From positions 807,037-871,036 of the forward strand of contig DKPJ01000011.1 of assembly GCA_002480085.1 (NCBI GenBank): a stretch of 64,000 bases of DNA, written 5' to 3'. Both the position numbers and the translations under genes were made by a program. Each line of letters opens with the position of its first letter. The stretch's first letter is position 1. Source of the DNA: Enterobacteriaceae bacterium UBA7338 (GTDB lineage Bacteria; Pseudomonadota; Gammaproteobacteria; Enterobacterales; Enterobacteriaceae). Positions 1-7,971 of the stretch are shown piece after piece. A model generated the notes under the pieces. It saw only the letters and a list, made by a program, of their open reading frames with translations, made no database searches and was not told the DNA's origin.

Positions 1-64
1 TTCAAAAAAGGAAGTAAGACAATATGGAGCGCAACGCCCATCGCTTGACGTTGCATTCACCTGC
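1..64 (-). ncRNA. fnrS: FnrS small RNA, 5' half (3' part beyond window edge)
   Basis: Read on the minus strand from position 64 down to 1, the sequence agrees with my memory of E. coli FnrS: a 5' end GCAGGTGAATGC, a GC-rich first stem and a segment ending CTTCCTTTTTTGAA. FnrS is an Hfq-binding RNA induced by FNR without oxygen, and it represses mRNAs of aerobic metabolism. Its place just downstream of zntB matches E. coli, where it lies between zntB (ydaN) and dbpA. Only about half of the roughly 120-nt RNA is present, and its terminator is off the window. Confidence 0.9.
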
Positions 65-99
65 GAGAGAGATATTGCCTTAAGCGCGCTGGTTGTTTA

Positions 100-113
100 T
101 TGATTTCGCGCAA
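100..113 (-). promoter_or_regulatory. FNR box of fnrS
   Basis: On the minus strand this reads TTGCGCGAAATCAA, matching the FNR consensus TTGAT-N4-ATCAA in 8 of 10 defined positions. Its centre is about 42 bp upstream of the inferred fnrS start at 64, the class II activator distance of -41.5. A plausible -10 element (AATATC) lies at 71-76. Confidence 0.82.
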
Positions 114-159
114 GTAAAACGGCGTTTTTATGTTCGCGTTTTGTTAAAAATGTGAAATT

Positions 160-1143
160 TTACAGCCATTTACTGCGATGCAGCCACCAGGTCACGCCGC
201 CGATCAGTACCACCAGCATCAGACAGAAGAGAGGAAAGCCCATGTGCCACTCACCGCCGGGGATCCCGCCCAGGTTGACACCAAACAGGCCGGTTAAAAA
301 GGTACTGGGTAAAAAGACCATTGCCATCAACGACATAGTGTAGGTTCTGCGCGACAGTGACTCCTGCATCACCTGGGTGATCTCATCGGTCATCACCGCC
401 GTGCGGGCAATACAGGCGTCGATTTCATCAAGCCCACGGCCCAGCCTGTCGGCGATATCCTGCATCCGCCGACGCTGATCGTCATTCATCCATGGAAAAC
501 GTTCGCTGGCCAGCCGAGCATAGACGTCGCGCTGGGGAGCCATATAGCGGCGCATGACGATAAGCTGCTTACGCAGCAGGGCCAGAAAACCGCGCGGGGG
601 GATCTGCTGATCGAGCAGGTTATCTTCCAGATCGATGATCCTGTCGTGCAGCTGCTCAATAAACTCGCTGGCGTGATCGGTAAGGGCGTCACAGACGTCC
701 ACCAGCCAGCCACCGCAGTCAGCAGGCCCGGTCCCCTCCTCCAGATCCCTGACCACGTCGTCCAGCGCCAGCACTTTACGCTGGCGGGTAGAGACAATCA
801 GGCGCTCGTCCATATAGACCCGCATGGCAACAAGCTGATCGGGACGTTCATCGGTGCTGCCGTTAATGCAGCGCAGCGTAATTAACGTCCCTTCGCCCAT
901 GCGGGTTACGCGCGGGCGCAGACTCTCCCCCGCCAGCGCATCGCGTACGTTATTAGGGAGCAGCGGCGTAGATGCCAGCCACTGAGCGCTCTCCGGCTGG
1001 GTGTAGTTCAGATGTAGCCAACACGGATGCGCAGCGTCAATGACGTCGTCATTGCCCAGCGGCTTTACGCCACCCTTGCCGTCCAGCAGCCAGGCAAAAA
1101 CCGCATCCGGCACGTTAACGTCCGATCCCTTAATCGCCTCCAC
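160..1143 (-). CDS. zntB: Zinc transport protein ZntB (CorA family)
   Basis: An inner-membrane zinc transporter of the CorA family, 327 aa, the same length as E. coli ZntB and nearly identical in the parts I can recall. A long cytoplasmic alpha/beta and helical domain fills residues 1-265. Two membrane helices follow at about 270-290 and 300-322. The CorA-type signature GVN sits between them in GLFGVNLGG. The charged C-terminus HRSKWL matches the family. E. coli ZntB was first proposed as an efflux system, and later work supports proton-coupled uptake, so direction should be treated as unsettled. It is followed by fnrS on the same strand. Confidence 0.96.
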   Translation of the reverse strand: MEAIKGSDVNVPDAVFAWLLDGKGGVKPLGNDDVIDAAHPCWLHLNYTQPESAQWLASTPLLPNNVRDALAGESLRPRVTRMGEGTLITLRCINGSTDERPDQLVAMRVYMDERLIVSTRQRKVLALDDVVRDLEEGTGPADCGGWLVDVCDALTDHASEFIEQLHDRIIDLEDNLLDQQIPPRGFLALLRKQLIVMRRYMAPQRDVYARLASERFPWMNDDQRRRMQDIADRLGRGLDEIDACIARTAVMTDEITQVMQESLSRRTYTMSLMAMVFLPSTFLTGLFGVNLGGIPGGEWHMGFPLFCLMLVVLIGGVTWWLHRSKWL

Positions 1144-1211
1144 GGCTCCTCCACATTCAGCATGCTAATAGTGACAGTCTAGCCGGATGGTGAAAGTAAG
1201 TAATCTGAAAA

Positions 1212-2342
1212 TTAGCCATCGCACTGAATTTGCAGGGGAAAGCGTGAAGAGTCAGCCGCCGCTGCGTCCGCTAAGCGGTAGTTACGCGTTCTGCTTTGCA
1301 GGTCAGTCACCTGGCGTTTAAGTACGTCAGAGGATCCTGCCAGCTCATCCACCATCGTGGCGTTACTCTGCGTAACGCGCTCCAGTTCGGAAAGCGCCTG
1401 GGTAATCTGCGCGATGCCTTTTTCCTGCTGCAACGTGGCCACGGCGATCTCATCCATCAGCTTGCTCAATAATCCAGAGCCAGAGACGATATCGAGCATA
1501 TTCTTTTCCGCCTCGCCCACCACGGTTGCCCCCTGGGTGACGTTTTGCGCGGTAACGTCGATGAGGGATTTAATGCTTTTTGCCGCCTCAGCGCTGCGGT
1601 GGGCAAGATGGCGGACCTCACCGGCCACAACCGAGAAGCCTTTGCCATGCTCTCCTGCCCTTGCCGCTTCTACCGCGGCATTCAGCGCCAGAATATTTGT
1701 CTGAAAGGCAATGCCATCAATCAGGGAGATAATCTCCGTCATCTGGCGCGCGCAGTCGGTAATAGACTGCATGTTCGAGGCTACCTGCGCCATCAGCTCG
1801 CCGCCCTGACGGGCGCAGCGAGTCGCCTCACTCGCCTGCTGGCTGGCAAGCTGAGTATTGTTAGCGTTATTTTTGGTGCTGGCCGCCATCTGCTCCATGC
1901 TGGACGCCGTCTCGATAAGCGCCGCAGACTGCTCCTCTGTCTTGACCGACAGTTCGGCGCTGCGGGCGGAGAGCTGATGGGAAAGATCCATTGCGGACTG
2001 GGACGAGGCGCGAATTTCACGCACCAGAGTAGCAATACTGCTGGCGAGGCTGTTGATGCCAGGGATCAACCGCCCCGCACAGTTATTCCCAAACGCCGGG
2101 ATTGTCACTGATACGTTTCCCGCTGTGACCTCATCAATACTTTTTTTAACCGTATTGATGGGTGAAACCAAATAGATGGTCATGTAAATCCACATAAATA
2201 CCAGGGTTAAAGCAGATATTGCACAAACCAGCAGCGCCAGGTTGCTATTTTCCGTGAGCACGATCGCTAATATATCCATTAGCCCAAATGAAGCGAGCAG
2301 GTATACCATTATGAACGTGCGCACGCTTGTATTTCTGAACAT
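1212..2342 (-). CDS. Methyl-accepting chemotaxis protein without a periplasmic sensor domain
   Basis: A 376-aa chemoreceptor-type protein. Two hydrophobic segments at about 10-29 and 34-60 are separated by only a few polar residues (TENSN), so there is essentially no periplasmic ligand domain. A HAMP-like stretch follows at about 60-115, then a long signalling helix pair. The conserved hairpin tip is clear at about 210-250, including IAFQTNILALNAAVEAARAG and VAGEVRHLA. The C-terminus ends in QIQCDG and lacks the NWETF pentapeptide that tethers CheR/CheB in Tsr and Tar. It may sense membrane state, an internal signal or a partner protein. It is monocistronic and divergent from dgcM. The ligand is unknown. 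Confidence 0.88.
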   Translation of the reverse strand: MFRNTSVRTFIMVYLLASFGLMDILAIVLTENSNLALLVCAISALTLVFMWIYMTIYLVSPINTVKKSIDEVTAGNVSVTIPAFGNNCAGRLIPGINSLASSIATLVREIRASSQSAMDLSHQLSARSAELSVKTEEQSAALIETASSMEQMAASTKNNANNTQLASQQASEATRCARQGGELMAQVASNMQSITDCARQMTEIISLIDGIAFQTNILALNAAVEAARAGEHGKGFSVVAGEVRHLAHRSAEAAKSIKSLIDVTAQNVTQGATVVGEAEKNMLDIVSGSGLLSKLMDEIAVATLQQEKGIAQITQALSELERVTQSNATMVDELAGSSDVLKRQVTDLQSRTRNYRLADAAAADSSRFPLQIQCDG

Positions 2343-2805
2343 AAAACAACCCTGTTGTACATCGGTATTAGATATGAATTTTATAACATCCGAAAAAGGC
2401 TTTTACATCTCTATTTTCGCTTCATAACGTGTTTGCCGTTAAGTTATACAAATTTGCATGATGTTAGCGCATACCTCTTGTAAAAGGTAATATTCTAGCA
2501 TTATTCACCAAAAATGGATAAAAAAAGCCCTATCACACAGCAAGATATATCATACAAACAAACCTTAAGATTTCTTAATAATAAGAACAATTCACTTTTC
2601 TGAAATAGAGTTAAGCATCACTTAAATGATTTACGGGGTGAATATATAAAAGCTTACAGGTGGTGAAAATTAGCACAAATCAAAAGAGCGCTGACAAACC
2701 GTTGAAAAAATAACTTTTTAATATTTTATTTATCGGCAGAATGGTAAACAGGAAGCTTATGTTTAGTCATACACACAGCAAAAATATAAAACCAGGAAGC
2801 ACATT
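2343..2805. other. AT-rich divergent intergenic region, MCP / dgcM
   Basis: This 463-bp gap is clearly richer in A and T than its surroundings and must hold the promoters of both flanking genes. I found no convincing ORF, RNA or repeat in it. The dgcM ribosome-binding site CAGGAAG (2793-2799) lies at its right end. No flagellar sigma-28 promoter of correct spacing was found for the chemoreceptor. Confidence 0.6.
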
Positions 2806-4017
2806 GTGGCATGTCATCTTGATTCTCTGAATATGTTAGCAACGCCCGTATGGATTGTTGCGCCGGAAAGCGAAGAGCTCATTTATGCTAACCAGCAGGC
2901 ACAGTCTGTAGCGAAAGGCAGAACCCTGGCATCCATGCGCAGCGGCGAGCACTCTGCCGTGGCACATCGACGCCTTACCGCCTACGCCACCAGCCTGAAA
3001 AACCGGGACGATATTATTGAGGTCTGGTCGCTACCGGCTGACGACGGCACCCGGACGCTAAGCTGCAGGCTCTCTGCAGTAGAGCTTGAAGATCGGGGCG
3101 AAGTAATCCTCTTTGAGGGGCTGACCCCGCGCGGTAATGCGGGACTTAAGGCGAGCCGCTCGGCTGCCTATCGGCCACGTAAAAACGGGTTTTATGCCCG
3201 TTTTTTTTACACCACGTCAGCGCCTATCGTGCTGGTCGATCCGGCCCGGGAGGGGCAAATCGTTGATGCCAACCTCGCAGCGCTACGCTTCTACGGCTAC
3301 ACCTACGAAACGCTCTGCACAATGTATATATGGCAGATCAATACCCTTGGCCGCGGTATTTTACCTGTCGTCGCCGAGATTGCTCACCTGCCCGGAGGAC
3401 ATAAGCCGCTTCACTCCGTTCACCGCCTGGCCAATGGCTCGATCCGGGACGTCCAGGTCGCGGTGGGTCCGGTCGAAATCTATGGCGAACGACTGATACT
3501 CTGCGTGATCCACGATATGAGTGAACAGCGAGATCTTGAGCAGGCGCTGGAGAGTGCCAAACGTCGGGATCCGTTGACCCGGTTATTTAATCGCCTCGAG
3601 GCGGTACAGCAGCTTGAAAAGCAGCTTCCAGCGGCCAATGATTTCAGCCTCCTGCTGGTGAATATCGATAGCTTTAGACATATCAACCAGCGCTACGGGC
3701 ACAGAAAAGGCGACGAGGTGTTGATCCATCTTGCTCAGGCGCTCAGTGACTGGAGTGAACACATCGTCTTTCGCTGGGATGGAGAGGAGTTTTTGCTGCT
3801 GCTGCCTGACACCGCCCTGGCGGCAGCGCTGATGACAGCAGAGGATCTGCGTGCCGAGGTGGAGAAGATGGCGATACCCGATATCCCTCCGCTTACCGTC
3901 AGCGTCGGCGTCGCACAGTATCTGGCTGGAGAGAGCCTGGACTCGCTGTTCCAGCGCGTTGACGAGGCGTTATACCAGGCAAAAAACAGAGGCCGCAACC
4001 GCGTGTTTGCGGCCTGA
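2806..4017 (+). CDS. dgcM: Diguanylate cyclase DgcM (PAS-GGDEF), with altered DGEEF active-site motif
   Basis: This 403-aa homologue of E. coli DgcM (YdaM, 410 aa) starts with GTG, since the N-terminus aligns with the E. coli protein and AGGAAG precedes it. An N-terminal region (1-110) is followed by a PAS domain (about 125-240, with DANLAALRFYGY) and a GGDEF domain (about 245-403). The RxGD inhibitory motif is not evident. The active-site motif reads DGEEF at 325-329, where E. coli has GGEEF. In E. coli, DgcM makes c-di-GMP locally and also contacts MlrA to switch on csgD and curli. It is inhibited by PdeR, which is also encoded here. Whether this enzyme is active is uncertain. Confidence 0.93.
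   Translation: MACHLDSLNMLATPVWIVAPESEELIYANQQAQSVAKGRTLASMRSGEHSAVAHRRLTAYATSLKNRDDIIEVWSLPADDGTRTLSCRLSAVELEDRGEVILFEGLTPRGNAGLKASRSAAYRPRKNGFYARFFYTTSAPIVLVDPAREGQIVDANLAALRFYGYTYETLCTMYIWQINTLGRGILPVVAEIAHLPGGHKPLHSVHRLANGSIRDVQVAVGPVEIYGERLILCVIHDMSEQRDLEQALESAKRRDPLTRLFNRLEAVQQLEKQLPAANDFSLLLVNIDSFRHINQRYGHRKGDEVLIHLAQALSDWSEHIVFRWDGEEFLLLLPDTALAAALMTAEDLRAEVEKMAIPDIPPLTVSVGVAQYLAGESLDSLFQRVDEALYQAKNRGRNRVFAA
3181..3208 (+). other. Terminator-like hairpin inside dgcM
   Basis: AAAAACGGG at 3181-3189 pairs perfectly with CCCGTTTTT at 3197-3205 around a 7-nt loop, and the T run continues to 3208. This looks like an intrinsic terminator but lies within codons for KNGFYARFF, a peptide also conserved in E. 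coli DgcM. It could attenuate dgcM transcription or be a by-product of codon constraint. Confidence 0.45.
3983..4015 (-). terminator. Intrinsic terminator of the cupin gene, overlapping the end of dgcM
   Basis: AGGCCGCAA (3990-3998) and TTGCGGCCT (4007-4015) form a 9-bp stem with an 8-nt loop. On the minus strand it is followed by CTGTTTTTTG. It would stop transcripts from the cupin gene inside the last codons of dgcM. Confidence 0.7.
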
Positions 4018-4048
4018 TCGCCTATAAGACGCTTACAGGCAATGACGT

Positions 4049-4456
4049 TCAGGAAAGCTGGCTGTACGCCTCATCGCTGACCGGCTCCAGCCACTCGTTG
4101 GAGGCCCCCTCGGCGGGGATCTCCACGGCTATGTGCGCAAACCAGCTGTCGTGCGCCGCGCCGTGCCAGTGCTTGATCCCCGCCGGGATATGCACCACGT
4201 CGCCAGTTTTTAGCTCGCGGGCAGGCTGGTCCCATGCCTGATACCAGCCTCGGCCTCCGGTCACCAGCAGGATCTGTCCGCCCTTGTGGTGAATATGCCA
4301 GTTATTGCGGCAGCCAGGCTCAAACGCCACGTTGCCAATATTTACCCCCTCGGTGGAGAGCATGGTGAGATAGCTGTTCCCGGTGAAATACTGGGCATAG
4401 GTCTCGTTCTTCTCCCCACGAGGGAAGACGCTGTTACCGTCAAATGTTTCGTTCAT
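4049..4456 (-). CDS. Cupin-domain protein
   Basis: A 135-aa single-domain cupin. The ATG at 4456 is chosen because GGAG lies about 5 nt before it; a TTG seven codons upstream has no such site. Metal-binding motif 1 is visible as GCRNNWHIHHKGGQ, with histidines and glutamine in place of the usual glutamate. Motif 2 is GDVVHIPAGIKHWHGA. This resembles the cupins annotated as carboxymuconolactone-decarboxylase-associated or quercetin-dioxygenase-like. No substrate can be inferred. It is on the same strand as the MFS gene upstream but separated from it by a strong hairpin, so it probably has its own promoter. Confidence 0.85.
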   Translation of the reverse strand: MNETFDGNSVFPRGEKNETYAQYFTGNSYLTMLSTEGVNIGNVAFEPGCRNNWHIHHKGGQILLVTGGRGWYQAWDQPARELKTGDVVHIPAGIKHWHGAAHDSWFAHIAVEIPAEGASNEWLEPVSDEAYSQLS

Positions 4457-4535
4457 GGTTGCTCCGCTATCTGTCAACGTGATTAAGGTTGCGAGTATAA
4501 CGGCCCACCCTGGTCGCGATTAGAGGGAGGAATAA

Positions 4536-4574
4536 GGACGGGCTTATGAGCTGGACTCATAGATAAGCCCGTCC
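4536..4574 (-). terminator. Strong hairpin terminator downstream of the MFS gene
   Basis: GGACGGGCTTAT (4536-4547) pairs perfectly with ATAAGCCCGTCC (4563-4574). A second short inner pairing GAG/CTC lies in the loop. On the minus strand the stem follows the MFS stop codon by 8 nt and is followed by TTATTCC. It is GC-rich and long, so likely an efficient stop although its T run is short. Confidence 0.75.
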
Positions 4575-4582
4575 GGTGTGCA

Positions 4583-5719
4583 TCAAACCTCTTCCCGCAG
4601 CTTCAAATTTTTATTGAGCACAACGCTGAGCAACAACACGACGATCATCAGCGCGGCCACAAATACAAAGGCATGAGGTAGAGAGCTGTGATGAGCGATA
4701 AAGCCGATCATCGCCGGACCAGCCAGAACGCCGATATAGCCCAGCGTAGTCACGGCGGGTACAGCGACCATCTGCGGCATGCTCGTTTGCTTACCAATCT
4801 GGCTAAACATGACCGGGACAATGTTGGCGCAGCCAGCACCGATAAGCAGATAGCCCACCAGTAGCAGAGCCAGGGAGGCAGCGGTAAAAATCAGGCAGAA
4901 GCCAGCAAAGGCCATGATGGCCCCGCAGACCACCACTCGCAGTTGACCAACGCGAGCAATAATCGCATCGCCGCTAAGCCGCCCGATGGTCATCGCCACG
5001 GCAAAGCAGGTAAAGCCCAGCCCACCCAGCGAATCCGCCACGTTTCTGACCTCAACCAGATAGACCGCGCTCCAGTCGAGAACGGTTCCTTCGGCCAGGA
5101 AGACAATAAAGCAGATCACGCCAAGGAGTAGCACCTCACCTCTGGGAATAGCGAAGGCCGGACCTTCAGCCGGGTTAGCATAGGGCAGAAAATGGCGAAA
5201 GCTGACCGCAACCAGCAGAGTCACCAGCAGCACAATCAGCAGCGTGGCGCTCAGAATAGAGAGGCCCATGCTGAGCAGGCCGGTCATAAGCCCTGCCCCG
5301 GCAATGCCGCCGACGCTGTACATCCCATGAAAGCCGGACATCAGCGGCACGTTCTCGTTTTTTTCCACCAGAATCGCCTGGATATTCATAGCGCAGTCGG
5401 TCATGCCTATCCCGGTACCGAAGAGAAGCAGCAGCAGGCCCAGGCTAAGCGGGCTATCAGCCAGCGTCAGGAAAGGCATCGACAGGATGATGATCAGCAC
5501 GGCGCAGCCAATGATCTTCCGGCAGCCAAAGCGGGACGATAGCGGCCCGGCCAGGGGCATGGAGATAATCGCCCCGCCTCCCAGACAGAGCAGCAGGAGA
5601 CCAAGCAGGGCATCGTTGGCCCCGGTATTCATTTTGGCAAAGGGCACCATCACCGCCCATGCTGCGGTTGCCAGCCCGGCAACAAAGAAGATGATTCGGG
5701 TCGCTAGCTTCTCATTCAT
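4583..5719 (-). CDS. MFS transporter, YbjJ-like
   Basis: A 378-aa major facilitator with about twelve hydrophobic segments. MFS motif A is recognisable after TM2 as GPLSSRFGCRK. GMTDCAMNIQAILVE and MSGFHGMYSVGGIAGAG resemble the corresponding parts of E. coli YbjJ (402 aa), to which it is a distant relative. The DeoR-type regulator gene is transcribed divergently about 100 bp away, a common sugar-type arrangement, so it may export or import a carbohydrate or derivative. The substrate is unknown. The start ATG at 5719 lies 8 nt downstream of AGAGATC, a weak ribosome-binding site. Confidence 0.85.
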   Translation of the reverse strand: MNEKLATRIIFFVAGLATAAWAVMVPFAKMNTGANDALLGLLLLCLGGGAIISMPLAGPLSSRFGCRKIIGCAVLIIILSMPFLTLADSPLSLGLLLLLFGTGIGMTDCAMNIQAILVEKNENVPLMSGFHGMYSVGGIAGAGLMTGLLSMGLSILSATLLIVLLVTLLVAVSFRHFLPYANPAEGPAFAIPRGEVLLLGVICFIVFLAEGTVLDWSAVYLVEVRNVADSLGGLGFTCFAVAMTIGRLSGDAIIARVGQLRVVVCGAIMAFAGFCLIFTAASLALLLVGYLLIGAGCANIVPVMFSQIGKQTSMPQMVAVPAVTTLGYIGVLAGPAMIGFIAHHSSLPHAFVFVAALMIVVLLLSVVLNKNLKLREEV

Positions 5720-5765
5720 GCAGGATCTCTTTTGATAGGGAGTAGATTCGTTTGACGAGACAATT

Positions 5766-5780
5766 ATAATGCACGATTAT
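5766..5780. promoter_or_regulatory. Candidate operator/promoter between MFS and DeoR genes
   Basis: ATAAT-GCACG-ATTAT is a 5-bp inverted repeat with a 5-bp centre. A perfect TATAAT (5765-5770) overlaps it and TTGACG lies at 5752-5757. It is a plausible binding site for the adjacent DeoR-type regulator. This is pattern inference only. Confidence 0.4.
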
Positions 5781-5820
5781 GCTCTGTGTTGCTCGATGCA
5801 AAAAAAATTCAGGAGTTAAC

Positions 5821-6591
5821 GTGCTCGATTATGCAGCTTTACCCGAGCAGCGGCAAGCGCTCATCAGACAGATCCTTGAGGAGAATGGTCGTGTGATCTG
5901 TAGCGAGCTGGCTGTTCGTCTGGGGGTATCAGAACATACCGTTCGCCGCGATTTACATGAGCTTAGCAACGACGGTTTCTGTAAAAAGGTCTACGGCGGC
6001 GCCGTAATGATCTTGCCGGAGGCCGGGGACTATACCCTGCGCAAAGATAAAAACCAGGCGAAAAAAAGCAGGATCGCGCAGCGCTGTGCCCGGCTGGTTA
6101 AGTCCGGTAGCTGCATTTTTATCGACACGGGAACCACTAATCTGGCGATGGCGGAAGCGCTCCCCGCTGAACTGGCGCTCACCGTCGTGACCAATTCGCC
6201 GGAGATTGCGGCGGCGCTGCTAAAAAAGCCGCTGTATGAGGTGATCATGCTTGGCGGCCAGGTTCAGCGCGTATCCGGCGGCTGCGTAGGCATGCCAGCC
6301 ATCGCCCAGATACAGGGGATGCTCTTTGACCAGGGATTTATCGGCGGCTGCGCGATGGCCCCGGAGTCGGGCTTGACGGGGTTCGACTATGCCGACTGCG
6401 AATTTAAGAAAGCGGTCATTGCCCAGTGCAACGAGACCATCGTCGCGCTTACTGCGAATAAGATCCCCGCCGTGGCCCGCTACGTAGTGGCCGCCTGTAG
6501 TGAGATCGATATCATGGTTGTAGAGGAGAATATCAGCAAAGCCTACGCCAACGCCTTCCGTGGGCACGATATCCGGATCTATACGGTGTAG
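5821..6591 (+). CDS. DeoR/GlpR-family transcriptional regulator
   Basis: A 256-aa DeoR-family regulator. GTG at 5821 is chosen because AGGAG lies 5 nt upstream and the protein then begins with a normal N-terminus before the helix-turn-helix. That N-terminal winged helix-turn-helix (about 9-65) contains SELAVRLGVSEHTVRRDLHEL. The C-terminal sugar-phosphate sensor domain (about 75-250) shows the family's DTGTTNLAMAEAL, TNSPEIA and LGGQV motifs. These proteins usually repress a sugar-utilisation gene until a phosphorylated sugar binds. The divergent MFS gene is the obvious target. Confidence 0.9.
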   Translation: MLDYAALPEQRQALIRQILEENGRVICSELAVRLGVSEHTVRRDLHELSNDGFCKKVYGGAVMILPEAGDYTLRKDKNQAKKSRIAQRCARLVKSGSCIFIDTGTTNLAMAEALPAELALTVVTNSPEIAAALLKKPLYEVIMLGGQVQRVSGGCVGMPAIAQIQGMLFDQGFIGGCAMAPESGLTGFDYADCEFKKAVIAQCNETIVALTANKIPAVARYVVAACSEIDIMVVEENISKAYANAFRGHDIRIYTV

Positions 6592-6620
6592 GCCCGGCAA
6601 GCGTAGCGCCGCCGGGTAAT
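6589..6620. repeat. REP-type palindrome
   Basis: TAGGCCCGGCAAGCG followed by TAGCGCCGCCGGG at the 3' end of the DeoR-type gene is the standard enterobacterial REP/BIME pattern. Related copies lie at 30167-30201 and 60291-60345. Confidence 0.8.
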
Positions 6621-6638
6621 CCAATCTTTATGAAAATA

Positions 6639-7241
6639 TCAGCGGCTCTTCTCATAGACCGTCATGGTAAATTCGAGCGCGTCGCGGGTTTCGTTCATAT
6701 AGGCATGGGGCATATCGGTTCTGGCCACCGCCGAGCCCCCCTCTTTAATAAGGTAATCACGTCCATCAACCCGCAGCGTTAGCTGCCCCTGATTAACAAA
6801 CAGCAGCTCGCAGGTCTCAGCTGGATGTCCAGATGAGACAAACGCTTCGCCGGGATGCATTACCCACTGCCAAAGCTCCAGCATATCCGGGCCGCTGGTA
6901 CCGGCCAGCAATTTCGCACTGCCGCCCTTTTCCCCTTGCCACAGCACGGGGATCTCATCCCGGTCGATAAGATGAACCGTCGGTTCGCTGGCAACGTTCA
7001 CGACGTCAGCGACGGAGACGTTCATTGCAGCAGCGATTTTGCACAGCAGTGCAATGCTGGGATTGGCCCGACAGGCTTCGATATCCACCAGCATCCCCTT
7101 GCTGACGCCGGAGCGGCGGGAAAGCTCATCGAGTGAGAGCTTCTTTTGGCTGCGATAGAGTTTGATGCGCTGGGAAACCGCGTCGTTGATGGCGCTAACG
7201 TCGGCTCCGCTTGCGGTCGTTATATTGACTTTTTTGGTCAT
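6639..7241 (-). CDS. XRE-family regulator with C-terminal cupin domain
   Basis: A 200-aa regulator. The XRE helix-turn-helix spans about 24-80 and contains LSLDELSRRSGVSKGMLVDIE. A cupin sensor domain spans about 115-198 (MHPGEAFVSSGHPAETCELLFVN is its first motif region, with a later ARTDMPHAYMN). This architecture is common for regulators of amino-acid or polyamine-type metabolism. It is divergent from the B3/4-domain gene, only 43 bp away, and that gene is its likely target. The ligand is unknown. Confidence 0.9.
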   Translation of the reverse strand: MTKKVNITTASGADVSAINDAVSQRIKLYRSQKKLSLDELSRRSGVSKGMLVDIEACRANPSIALLCKIAAAMNVSVADVVNVASEPTVHLIDRDEIPVLWQGEKGGSAKLLAGTSGPDMLELWQWVMHPGEAFVSSGHPAETCELLFVNQGQLTLRVDGRDYLIKEGGSAVARTDMPHAYMNETRDALEFTMTVYEKSR

Positions 7242-7284
7242 CGGTCGATATCATAGAATAAAACAGTCATTACAGGATTATGCG

Positions 7285-7971
7285 ATGCCTACTATGTTAC
7301 CGTCAATCAGCCCGGATCTGGCGCGTATCGCGCCCGGCTTCCGCGCGTTAAGTATCTATGTTAAAGCCGCTCCGCTCCGCGATGCCGAACCTGGAAATCG
7401 AGCGTTGAAAGAGGCCTGTCAGGCGGTGCTTGACGGTCAGCCTGCGTGGGCCGAAAACCATCTGAACGCCTGGGGTGACGTTTTCAAAGCGTTTGGTGCC
7501 AGGCCCAGGCGTACCCCCTGCTCTGCCGAAGCGCTGCGTAAGCGAGTGCTGCGCGACGGCACGATGGCGGCGCTGGATCCGGTCGTCGATCTCTATAACG
7601 CGGTCAGCCTGCGCTATGCCGTACCGGTGGGTGGGGAAAATTTCGCCGCCTACAGCGGCTTACCGCGATTGGTCATCGCCGAGGGGACGGAAGCGTTCGA
7701 TGCTATGAAAGAGGGGCAGCCCACCGTCGAGTCACCGGAGCCGGGAGAAGTTATCTGGCGTGACGATATTGGCGTAACCTGTCGCCGCTGGAACTGGCGT
7801 CAGGGCGTCCGCACCCGCCTGAGCGCATCCGATAAAGAGATGTGGTTTATTCTGGAAAGCCTGCCGGAGATGCCTCTCGATGAGCTGCACGCCGCCGGCA
7901 AGATGCTTACCGACGGCCTTACGCAGATGATGCCTGGCCTGACGTTTGAGACCACGCTGGTGAGTGTCTAA
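7285..7971 (+). CDS. B3/4-domain protein (PheT B3/B4-like)
   Basis: A 228-aa protein. ATG at 7285 is preceded by AGGA at 7 nt, and a longer reading frame upstream would run through the regulator's start. The sequence matches stand-alone B3/B4 domains related to part of the phenylalanyl-tRNA synthetase beta chain, with LDPVVDLYNAVSLRYAVPVGG and the C-terminal NWRQGVRT and MWFILES blocks. Such free-standing proteins may edit or bind aminoacyl-tRNAs, but their role is not established. An XRE-cupin regulator is divergent. Its last 4 bp overlap the end of the FAD-oxidase gene on the other strand. Confidence 0.82.
   Translation: MPTMLPSISPDLARIAPGFRALSIYVKAAPLRDAEPGNRALKEACQAVLDGQPAWAENHLNAWGDVFKAFGARPRRTPCSAEALRKRVLRDGTMAALDPVVDLYNAVSLRYAVPVGGENFAAYSGLPRLVIAEGTEAFDAMKEGQPTVESPEPGEVIWRDDIGVTCRRWNWRQGVRTRLSASDKEMWFILESLPEMPLDELHAAGKMLTDGLTQMMPGLTFETTLVSV

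Noticed and set aside
24..83. A 19-codon frame with AAGGAAG ahead of its ATG on the plus strand
   Set aside because: It lies entirely opposite the conserved FnrS RNA and its promoter. The apparent ribosome-binding site is the complement of the RNA.
2343..2400. Possible sigma-28 (flagellar) promoter before the chemoreceptor gene
   Set aside because: TAAAATTC and ACCGATGT resemble the two boxes, but the spacer is 9 bp instead of 11 and the start would fall at the ribosome-binding site.
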